Shown here: positions 1-5,498 of the stretch, in pieces
Position numbering within the stretch: the first letter of the stretch is position 1
How the letters are laid out: each line of letters starts with the position of its first letter
NCBI GenBank assembly: GCA_026391935.1
Contig: JAPLDC010000398.1
Location: forward strand, 1 to 5,498
Source: Bacteroidota bacterium
GTDB taxonomy: Bacteria > Bacteroidota > Bacteroidia > 2-12-FULL-35-15
Length of the DNA: 5,498 nt
Reading direction: 5' to 3'
Notes under the pieces: model-generated
Database searches by the model: none
Told to the model about the DNA's origin: nothing
The model's input: only the letters and a program-made list of their open reading frames with translations
Position numbers and translations under genes: made by a program

Positions 1-1336
1 CAATGGAATATTATTATCTGAAATAGTTTCAGGCCCAAATACCATCTTTCATTGGAAAACAAAACATCCGATTGCAGCTTACCTGATTGCTATCGGAGTG
101 ACAAATTATGTTTATTATTCTGATTATGTTCCGCTTACTGCAACGGATTCAATCCAAGTATTAAATTATGTTTACCCCGAAAATCTGGTAAGCGCTCAAT
201 CACTTACACCGGACATTATCAATGTGATAAAATTATATGATAGTTTGACAATACTTTATCCTTTTGCAGATGAGAAATACGGTCATGCGCAATTCGGCTG
301 GGGAGGCGGAATGGAACATCAAACAATGAGTTTTGTTGTTTCATTTAATCATTCTTTGATTGCACACGAATGTGCACATCAATGGTTTGGCGATCATGTT
401 ACTTGCGGAAGCTGGGAAGATATTTGGTTGAACGAAGGATTTGCAACCTATTTTGAAGGATTAACAGAAGAACGTTATTTCCCAAGTACATGGCAAGCTT
501 GGAAACAAGGAAAAATAAACAACATTACCTCTTCACCGGCAGGCTCCGTATTATGTGATGATACAACGAATGTAAGTAGAATATTCAGTGGGCGTTTGAC
601 CTACGACAAAGGATCCTATTTACTACATATGCTTCGTTGGGAATTGGGTGATAACCTGTTCTTTCAATCATTAAAAAACTACTTGAATGCTCCCGGTATC
701 GCTGACAATTACGCTAAAACACCAACTTTTAAGGCGCAACTGGAAGCTACCAGCGGACAAAATTTTACTACCTTCTTCGATCAATGGTACTATAAACAGG
801 GCTTTCCATCGTATCAGGTTTTATGGGGACAAACAGGAAGTGCAGTAAATGTAACTATCAATCAAACGCAATCAGATGCATCGGTTTCATTTTTTGAAAT
901 GTCTGTTCCGATTAAATTTATCGGAGCCACCCAAGATACAACAGTCGTTTTTAATCACACTTTTTCTGGACAAAGTTTCGCTGCAACAATAGGGTTTCCG
1001 ATTGTCAGTGTACAATTTGACCCGCAATTATGGATCTTATCCGCAAACAATACAGTAACCGGAATAGCAGACCTTAAATTAATAAATGATAATATTCTGG
1101 TTTACCCGAATCCGATCTCCAACACGGTTTCTGTGATGTTAAACCTGAAAGAAAAATCAGATATGACCTTTGAAATATTTGACATAACCGGTAGAAAAGT
1201 AAGTTCGGAAACTCAGAACATAAATGTAGGAAACTCAGTAAAAACAATTGATTCGAGCAAATTAAGCAAGGGCTCCTATGAAATAAAAATTACAGGAAAA
1301 GACATTCATTTTTCCCAGAAATTAATAAAACAATAG
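1..1336 (+). CDS. M1-family zinc metalloaminopeptidase with T9SS C-terminal sorting domain (5' partial)
   Basis: The reading frame is open from the left edge (first full codon at base 2) to a TAG stop at 1334-1336, giving 444 visible residues. The true start lies outside the window; the GTG at 98 is an internal Val codon, because the frame upstream already reads as M1 sequence. Visible in order: exopeptidase motif GGGMEH (residues 101-106, bases 302-319), zinc motif HECAH (122-126, bases 365-379), the third zinc ligand Glu exactly 18 residues later in NEGF (145), and a YDKGSY segment whose Tyr201 fits the transition-state tyrosine. The catalytic set is therefore intact. The last ~85 residues (about 360-444), starting around VYPNP and continuing through FDITGRKV and SKGSYEIKI, match the T9SS type A sorting domain. 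By family knowledge, M1 enzymes remove N-terminal residues from peptides. I infer export through the Sec system and then T9SS to the cell surface or medium. The usual motif Asn (GxMEN) is His here. The missing N-terminal part should hold the signal peptide and most of the first beta domain. Exact substrate unknown. Confidence 0.93.
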   Translation, partial: NGILLSEIVSGPNTIFHWKTKHPIAAYLIAIGVTNYVYYSDYVPLTATDSIQVLNYVYPENLVSAQSLTPDIINVIKLYDSLTILYPFADEKYGHAQFGWGGGMEHQTMSFVVSFNHSLIAHECAHQWFGDHVTCGSWEDIWLNEGFATYFEGLTEERYFPSTWQAWKQGKINNITSSPAGSVLCDDTTNVSRIFSGRLTYDKGSYLLHMLRWELGDNLFFQSLKNYLNAPGIADNYAKTPTFKAQLEATSGQNFTTFFDQWYYKQGFPSYQVLWGQTGSAVNVTINQTQSDASVSFFEMSVPIKFIGATQDTTVVFNHTFSGQSFAATIGFPIVSVQFDPQLWILSANNTVTGIADLKLINDNILVYPNPISNTVSVMLNLKEKSDMTFEIFDITGRKVSSETQNINVGNSVKTIDSSKLSKGSYEIKITGKDIHFSQKLIKQ

Positions 1337-1350
1337 TAACTGCTTTTTCC

Positions 1351-1394
1351 AAAAGAGGCTTCTGATATTGATCTTCAGAAGCCTTTTTTATTTT
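1351..1394 (+). terminator. Rho-independent terminator after the first M1 peptidase gene
   Basis: A perfect 10-bp inverted repeat, AGGCTTCTGA (1356-1365) and TCAGAAGCCT (1375-1384), encloses a 9-nt loop. The right arm runs into TTTTTT (1384-1389), then A and TTTT. The upstream AAAAG (1351-1355) can extend the stem by pairing with the U tract, so the structure could also work weakly on the opposite strand. It begins 14 nt after the peptidase stop codon, and no gene on the minus strand converges on it, so it most likely ends transcription of the first peptidase. Confidence 0.9.
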
Positions 1395-1501
1395 CAATCC
1401 ATTATATTCTGACAATTCATTATCGCGCTTGCACATAAATAATTCACATTAATTAGCAGTTCAGTATACAAAATCCCTTAATTAATCATGCAATTTTTTC
1501 G

Positions 1502-1509
1502 TATCTTTC
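1502..1509 (+). promoter_or_regulatory. Candidate Bacteroidota -7 promoter element for gatB
   Basis: TATCTTTC matches the Bacteroidota housekeeping -7 consensus TAnnTTTG at all fixed positions except the last. It ends 25 nt before the gatB start, which would give a leader of roughly 20 nt. No clear TTG -33 element sits at the expected distance; that stretch reads TTAATTAATC. The rest of the 140-nt gap between the terminator and gatB shows no ORF or RNA structure that I can recognise. The assignment rests on one hexamer-sized motif and its position, so it is tentative. Confidence 0.45.
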
Positions 1510-1534
1510 GCGCTTTAAAACAGCATCTATAAAA

Positions 1535-2983
1535 ATGGACATTTACGATAAATACGAGGCGGTAATTGGTTTGGAGATTCATGCACAATTATCTACGAAG
1601 AGCAAAGCGTATTCCGGCGATTCTACTGAATTCGGTGTATTACCGAATACCAATGTAAGTCCTATTTCATTAGGTCATCCCGGCACTTTACCAAAATCAA
1701 ACAAACGCGTTATTGAATTTGCCGTTCGTCTTGGACTTGCTTGTAAAAGTACGATCCGTGAAGTAAATGAATACGCAAGGAAAAATTATTTTTATGCCGA
1801 CCTTCCAAAAGGTTATCAGATCACTCAGGATAAAACACCAATTTGTACAGGAGGTTTCATCACTGTCAAGTTGCACAATGGAACAGAAAAAATTATAAAT
1901 ATCACACGGATCCATATGGAAGAAGATGCTGGAAAAAGCATACATGATATCGATCCATTCGACACATTGATAGATCTTAACCGTGCGGGTGTTGCCTTAT
2001 TGGAAATTGTAAGTGAGCCGGACATCCGCAGTGGTGAAGAGGCTTACCAGTATGTTATGGAAGTCCGTAAGCTTGTTCGTTACCTCGATATTTGCGATGG
2101 GAATATGGAAGAAGGGAGTATGCGTTGCGATGCAAACGTTTCTGTCCGTTTAAAAGGGGCGAAAGAATTCGGTAAAAGAACAGAAACAAAAAATATGAAT
2201 TCGATACGCAATGTTCAACGTGCTATTGAATATGAAATAAAACGTCAGATTGATATCATTGAAAATGGTGGAGAAATCTCTCAGGACACAATGGGTTTTG
2301 ATGCCGTTACCGGAACAACTTATTTAATGCGAAGCAAGGAAGCTGCAAATGATTACCGCTATTTCCCGGAGCCGGATCTTCAACCGGTAGTTGTTACAAA
2401 AGAATATATTGAACAAATAAAACAAACATTACCGCCTTTACCAAATGAGTTGTTCAAGAAATATACTTCATTGGGATTATCGGATTATGATGCGGGTGTT
2501 TTAACAGATTCAAAAGAAATTGCATTGTACTTCGAGAAAATAATTGCGAATACAAAAAATGTAAAATCAGCATCAAACTGGTTGACAGTGCAAATAAAAT
2601 CATTCTTGAACGACAGCGCTTTGCATATTTCAGATTTCAAGATTACTCCTGAACGGATTGCTGATCTGGTAAATTTTATTGACAGCGGAAAAGTAAGTCA
2701 CACGCTAGCCACACAAAAGATTTTTCCGAAAATGATGGAAGATATTTATAAATCTCCATCTGAAATTGCATCTGAAAACAATTGGATTCAGGAAAGTGAC
2801 AGTGCTGCCTTAACAGAATTTGTAAAACAGGTCATTGCAAAATATCCTGACAAAGTGATAGAATATAAAAACGGGAAAACAACTTTACTCGGACTATTTA
2901 TGGGTGATGTTATGAAACTTTCCAAAGGGAAAGCCGATCCGAAAATTGCAACTGAATTAGTTAAAGAAATGCTTGAGAAATAA
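1535..2983 (+). CDS. gatB: Aspartyl/glutamyl-tRNA(Asn/Gln) amidotransferase subunit B
   Basis: GatB is the tRNA-binding kinase/transamidase subunit of the cytoplasmic GatCAB complex. It activates misacylated Glu-tRNA(Gln) or Asp-tRNA(Asn) with ATP and amidates it using ammonia from GatA. The 482-residue length is normal for the family. Family blocks visible: IGLEIHAQL (11-19), PGTLP (49-53), RKNYFYADLPKGYQIT (82-97), HMEEDAGKSIHD (127-138), DLNRAGVALLEIVSEPD (147-163), MRCDANVSVR (196-205), TETKNMNS (216-223) and RSKEAANDYRYFPEPDL (266-282). A helical region follows (about 297-405), then a YqeY-like tRNA-binding tail (about 410-482) with LGLFMGDVMKLSKGKADP. The ATG at 1535 places the first conserved block 10 residues in, as expected. 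It is preceded by A-rich sequence (CTATAAAA) and no Shine-Dalgarno, as is usual in Bacteroidota. The cysteines that bind zinc in many GatB proteins are absent: the segment reads AYSGDSTEFG and NVSPISLG. gatA and gatC are not in the window, so the complex is encoded at dispersed loci. Confidence 0.97.
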   Translation: MDIYDKYEAVIGLEIHAQLSTKSKAYSGDSTEFGVLPNTNVSPISLGHPGTLPKSNKRVIEFAVRLGLACKSTIREVNEYARKNYFYADLPKGYQITQDKTPICTGGFITVKLHNGTEKIINITRIHMEEDAGKSIHDIDPFDTLIDLNRAGVALLEIVSEPDIRSGEEAYQYVMEVRKLVRYLDICDGNMEEGSMRCDANVSVRLKGAKEFGKRTETKNMNSIRNVQRAIEYEIKRQIDIIENGGEISQDTMGFDAVTGTTYLMRSKEAANDYRYFPEPDLQPVVVTKEYIEQIKQTLPPLPNELFKKYTSLGLSDYDAGVLTDSKEIALYFEKIIANTKNVKSASNWLTVQIKSFLNDSALHISDFKITPERIADLVNFIDSGKVSHTLATQKIFPKMMEDIYKSPSEIASENNWIQESDSAALTEFVKQVIAKYPDKVIEYKNGKTTLLGLFMGDVMKLSKGKADPKIATELVKEMLEK

Positions 2984-2990
2984 TTTTACG

Positions 2991-3018
2991 ATTTGAAAAT
3001 TATTTAATTTGAAAATTA
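2991..3018 (+). repeat. Short direct repeat in the gatB-lipoprotein gap
   Basis: ATTTGAAAATTA occurs at 2991-3002 and again at 3007-3018, a perfect 12-bp direct repeat with a 16-bp period. It lies in the 49-nt gap between the gatB stop and the ATG of the lipoprotein gene. The region is almost entirely A and T, so chance or slippage duplication is plausible. The TTG that could serve as an alternative start (3009) lies inside the second copy. A related string, AATTTGAAAA, recurs at 4235-4244 ahead of the next gene. Function unknown. Confidence 0.5.
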
Positions 3019-3032
3019 AAAATAAACATATA

Positions 3033-4169
3033 ATGAGATCCACAACCTTCTTTATTGCGATTGCTACTTTAGTATCCTCTGCTTGTTCAAGTCCTAAATC
3101 AGAATCTGCATCAGGCTTTGAATTAAAAGGGAAATTGGGAAATGCACACGGCGACAAGATCATCCTTGAACAAATGGCGACTGATGGTATGAAAAGTATA
3201 GATACAGCTGTATTGGATGAAAATGGTGAATTCACAATGAATCCGAAGATCACTGAAATAGGTTTTTATCGTTTAAAAACATCCGAAAAGAATTTTGCAA
3301 CATTCATTTTTGATGCAGACCAAAAAGTTTCGATCACAGGAGATGTTGCAGATCTTGGTAATACATATACTGTTGAAGGCTCCGCAGACTCTAAACTATT
3401 TTGGGAAATAAATCAGGCTTCTGCCGAAAGTTATAGGAAACGCGATTCGCTTCAAAAAATATTTCAGGCATTTGTGAATGTCACAAAAATGGATTCGCTC
3501 CGTATTGATTCAATGAGCAACGCTCTTGAAAAACCATACACCGAATTGGTTGATGCTCACAACAATTATTTAAAAAAATTTATTGAAAAAAATTCAACGT
3601 CCTTTGCTTCCTTAGCAGCCATCCAACAATTACAACCGGATGAATTTACGGAGACCTACTCAAAACTTGACGAGGGCTTATTTTCAAAATACCCTAACTC
3701 TGCATACATAAAAGCTTTTCACGAAGGTGTTCTTTCAAGTAAAAAACTGGCGATCGGAACCCAAGCTCCTGAGATCAATATGAATACTCCGGAAGAAAAA
3801 CCATTAGCATTATCTTCTTTAAAAGGTAAAGTTGTATTGGTAGATTTTTGGGCATCTTGGTGCGGCCCTTGTCGCGCTGAAAATCCGAATGTGCTGAAAG
3901 CTTATAAAAAATACAGTTCCAAAGGGTTTGATGTTTATAGTGTGTCGTTGGATAAAGACATGGAAAAATGGAAAGGTGCTATCCGACAAGATGGTCTTAT
4001 CTGGAAAAACCACGTTTGCGATTTTAAATTCTGGCAATCTCCTGTTGTAGCATTGTATAATTTTAATTCCATTCCTTCCAATGTTCTTATCGATAAGGAA
4101 GGAAAAATTCTCGCAAAAAATTTACGTGGAGATGATCTGGACAAAAAATTAGAAGAGATTTTGAAATAA
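3033..4169 (+). CDS. TlpA/ResA-like thiol-disulfide oxidoreductase lipoprotein with DUF4369 domain
   Basis: From the ATG at 3033 the protein has 378 residues. Residues 1-18 look like a lipoprotein signal peptide: Arg at position 2, a hydrophobic core FFIAIATLV, then SSAC with Cys18 as the likely lipidated residue. The -3 position is Ser instead of the usual Leu, so the lipobox is weak. Residues about 28-120 resemble DUF4369 (FELKGKLGNAHGDKIILEQ onward), followed by a charged, probably helical spacer. Residues about 239-378 form a thioredoxin-fold domain: IGTQAPEI, LSSLKGKVVLVDFWASW, active site CGPC (Cys277 and Cys280, bases 3861-3872), and the cis-proline loop in NSIPSNVLID (Pro348). Such proteins reduce or shuffle disulfides in the periplasm; the partner is unknown. 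No acidic surface-export signal follows Cys18 (SSPKSESAS), so a periplasm-facing anchor is my inference. An in-frame TTG at 3009 would add 8 residues; the ATG is preferred because it keeps a compact signal peptide and TTG starts are uncommon. The gene lies 49 nt after gatB with no convincing terminator between, so read-through from the gatB promoter is possible. Confidence 0.9.
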   Translation: MRSTTFFIAIATLVSSACSSPKSESASGFELKGKLGNAHGDKIILEQMATDGMKSIDTAVLDENGEFTMNPKITEIGFYRLKTSEKNFATFIFDADQKVSITGDVADLGNTYTVEGSADSKLFWEINQASAESYRKRDSLQKIFQAFVNVTKMDSLRIDSMSNALEKPYTELVDAHNNYLKKFIEKNSTSFASLAAIQQLQPDEFTETYSKLDEGLFSKYPNSAYIKAFHEGVLSSKKLAIGTQAPEINMNTPEEKPLALSSLKGKVVLVDFWASWCGPCRAENPNVLKAYKKYSSKGFDVYSVSLDKDMEKWKGAIRQDGLIWKNHVCDFKFWQSPVVALYNFNSIPSNVLIDKEGKILAKNLRGDDLDKKLEEILK

Positions 4170-4202
4170 AAACTTAATAGAATGCATGAGAGCTGACCAA
4201 TT

Positions 4203-4236
4203 ATTGTCATGCTGAGCGATTTGAAGTATTGACAAT
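4203..4236. repeat. Degenerate inverted repeat upstream of the second M1 peptidase
   Basis: ATTGTCA (4203-4209) and TGACAAT (4230-4236) form a perfect 7-bp inverted repeat with a 20-nt centre. The left half continues as TGCTGAGCGA. From memory, GTCATGCTGAGCGA is the first half of a dispersed palindromic repeat (mirrored as TCGAAGCATGAC) found between genes in many Bacteroidota genomes; here the right half, TTTGAAGTATTGAC, looks decayed. There is no U tract after the right arm, so it is not a standard terminator. It occupies most of the 82-nt gap before the peptidase start. I cannot verify copies elsewhere from this window. Confidence 0.4.
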
Positions 4237-4251
4237 TTGAAAAAACGATAC

Positions 4252-5498
4252 ATGAAAAAAATATCTTTTTTAACTTTATTCATCCTCCTTGCATTTTCAA
4301 GCCTTGTTAATGCACAAACTTATTTTCAACAGGAAGTTGATTACTCTATCAATGTAAAATTGGATGATGTAAAAAATGAAATTACTGCGGATGAAAAAAT
4401 AGAATATACCAACAACTCTCCTACCACACTCACATACATCTATATGCATTTATGGCCAAACGCATATAAGAACAATAGTACCGAACTCGCAAAACAAATG
4501 CTTCAAAGCGGTGAGACAAAATTATACTATGCTACTGATGAGGAAAAAGGATTTATTGATCAATTGGATTTTAAAGTAAATGGACAATCTGTAAAATGGG
4601 ATTACCTGAAAGACAGCATCGATATTTGTAAGATAATTTTAAATGAACCGCTGAAATTCGGAGAAAAAATAATTATCTCAACGCCTTTCCATGTAAAAAT
4701 CCCTTCCGGAAAGATTTCAAGGATGGGACATATCGGACAATCCTACCAGATAACTCAATGGTATCCAAAGCCGGCAGTATTCGACAGAACGGGATGGAAC
4801 CAAATGCCTTATCTGAATCAAGGTGAATTTTATTCAGAGTTTGGTAGTTTCGATGTCAGCATCACACTTCCAAAAAATTATGTGCTTGGTGCTACCGGTG
4901 ATATGGTGGACGGAGAAAAAGAACTTGAGTGGCTGGATAATAATGTAAAGGCTACTGAAGCGATCACTAGTTATGACAAGGACGATCTTGCATTTCCGGC
5001 GTCCGATCCTGAAATGAAAACCTTGCGTTTCAAACAAAAAAATGTTCATGATTTTGCTTGGTTCTGCGACAAGCGTTACCATGTTTTAAAAGGAGAGATT
5101 ATTACGCCACATACAAAAAATAAAGTAACCACCTGGACTATGTTCACAAATGCAGAAGGTAATTTGTGGAAAAACAGCATTCAATATATGAATGATGCTG
5201 TTTATTATTATTCATTGTGGAATGGAGATTACCCCTATGCACAATGTACCGCAGTAGATGGAACAATTAGTGCAGGAGGCGGAATGGAATATCCAAATAT
5301 TACTGTGATCGGTAGCAGCGGAAATGCATTCCAGCTAGATATAGTAATCACTCACGAAGTGGGGCACAACTGGTTCTACGGAATGCTCGGTTCAAATGAA
5401 AGAGAACATGGTTGGATGGATGAAGGAATAAATTCTTTTGACGAAAACAGATATGTAGAAACAAAATATCCCGACCAAAAGTTGATCGGTAATTTTGC
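4252..5498 (+). CDS. Secreted M1-family zinc metallopeptidase, second subfamily (3' partial)
   Basis: The frame is open from the ATG at 4252 to the right edge: 415 full codons plus two bases, with no stop. A clear Sec signal peptide opens the protein: MKK, a hydrophobic core ISFLTLFILLAF, then SSLVNA with likely cleavage after Ala21. The N-terminal M1 beta domain follows, with the blocks QWYPKPAVFD (169-178) and QGEFYSEFGSFDVSITLP (from 190), which I associate with a Bacteroidota-type M1 group. The exopeptidase motif GGGMEY is at 342-347, the zinc motif HEVGH at 368-372 (bases 5353-5367), and the third ligand Glu391 comes exactly 18 residues later in MDEG. The catalytic Tyr would lie beyond the edge, as would any C-terminal domain, so T9SS dependence cannot be judged. 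Expected role: removal of N-terminal residues from peptides in the periplasm or outside the cell. The start has no Shine-Dalgarno, only A-rich sequence, and lies 82 nt after the thioredoxin lipoprotein gene. It is a distant relative, not a recent duplicate, of the peptidase at the left edge: the zinc segments read HECAHQWFGD there and HEVGHNWFYG here. Confidence 0.93.
   Translation, partial: MKKISFLTLFILLAFSSLVNAQTYFQQEVDYSINVKLDDVKNEITADEKIEYTNNSPTTLTYIYMHLWPNAYKNNSTELAKQMLQSGETKLYYATDEEKGFIDQLDFKVNGQSVKWDYLKDSIDICKIILNEPLKFGEKIIISTPFHVKIPSGKISRMGHIGQSYQITQWYPKPAVFDRTGWNQMPYLNQGEFYSEFGSFDVSITLPKNYVLGATGDMVDGEKELEWLDNNVKATEAITSYDKDDLAFPASDPEMKTLRFKQKNVHDFAWFCDKRYHVLKGEIITPHTKNKVTTWTMFTNAEGNLWKNSIQYMNDAVYYYSLWNGDYPYAQCTAVDGTISAGGGMEYPNITVIGSSGNAFQLDIVITHEVGHNWFYGMLGSNEREHGWMDEGINSFDENRYVETKYPDQKLIGNF

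Noticed and set aside
98..100. GTG as a possible start of the first peptidase
   Set aside because: The frame is open upstream to the window edge and encodes M1-like residues (HWKTKHPIAAYL), so the gene is simply cut by the window.
1429..1456. TTG (1429-1431) with TTAATTAG (1449-1456) as a promoter
   Set aside because: The spacing of 17 is acceptable, but the -7 part fits TAnnTTTG poorly and lies farther from the gene than the better match at 1502-1509.
1395..1501. Possible riboswitch, tRNA or small RNA in the gatB leader
   Set aside because: The stretch is AT-rich with no stable stems, no tRNA-like arms and no motif that I recognise.
1697..2025. Two overlapping minus-strand ORFs (1697-1945 and 1825-2025) antisense to gatB
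   Set aside because: They lie wholly inside a well-conserved gatB frame, show no recognisable domain and have low-complexity, Phe/Ile/Ser-rich composition typical of reverse-strand shadows.
2982..3001. AATTTT...AAAATT hairpin after gatB as a terminator
   Set aside because: The stem is only six A/T pairs and no T tract follows, so it is too weak to call.
2957..3253. Minus-strand ORF of 98 codons across the gatB end and the lipoprotein start
   Set aside because: It is a shadow of two real coding ends and the AT-rich gap; no family resemblance or start context supports it.
3819..4210. Two minus-strand ORFs opposite the thioredoxin domain (3819-4037 and 3935-4210)
   Set aside because: They are antisense to a strongly conserved CGPC domain and have no recognisable protein features.
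4834..5082. Minus-strand ORF of 82 codons opposite the second M1 peptidase
   Set aside because: The plus strand encodes continuous M1 family sequence here; the antisense frame has no recognisable features.

Overview
The window looks like chromosomal DNA of a member of the Bacteroidota. The DNA is AT-rich. The first gene ends in a C-terminal domain typical of type IX secretion (T9SS) cargo, a system confined to this phylum. A DUF4369-plus-thioredoxin lipoprotein of a typically Bacteroidota kind is present. Translation starts lie in A-rich stretches without a Shine-Dalgarno motif, and one upstream region carries a match to the Bacteroidota -7 promoter element. I cannot name a genus.

Layout, all on the + strand: (i) 1-1336, the 3' part of a secreted M1-family metalloaminopeptidase with a T9SS sorting tail; (ii) 1351-1394, a strong intrinsic terminator; (iii) 1395-1534, a gene-free leader with a candidate promoter; (iv) 1535-2983, gatB, the B subunit of the Asp-tRNA(Asn)/Glu-tRNA(Gln) amidotransferase; (v) a 49-nt gap with a 12-bp direct repeat; (vi) 3033-4169, a TlpA/ResA-like thiol-disulfide oxidoreductase lipoprotein; (vii) an 82-nt gap with a degenerate inverted repeat; (viii) 4252 to the right edge, the 5' part of a second, clearly different M1-family peptidase with a Sec signal peptide.

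The first peptidase is transcriptionally closed off by its terminator. gatB, the thioredoxin lipoprotein and the second peptidase have short gaps and no convincing terminator between them, so they may be co-transcribed (inference). No pathway links them in an obvious way: gatB is housekeeping translation, and the other genes are cell-envelope or secreted proteins, probably for peptide degradation and for disulfide or redox handling outside the cytoplasm.

I see no mobile element, CRISPR array, RNA gene or defence module, and nothing that I would honestly call a new biological system. The points worth a second look are modest: loss of the GatB zinc-site cysteines, two divergent M1 peptidases a short distance apart, and two small intergenic repeat structures.
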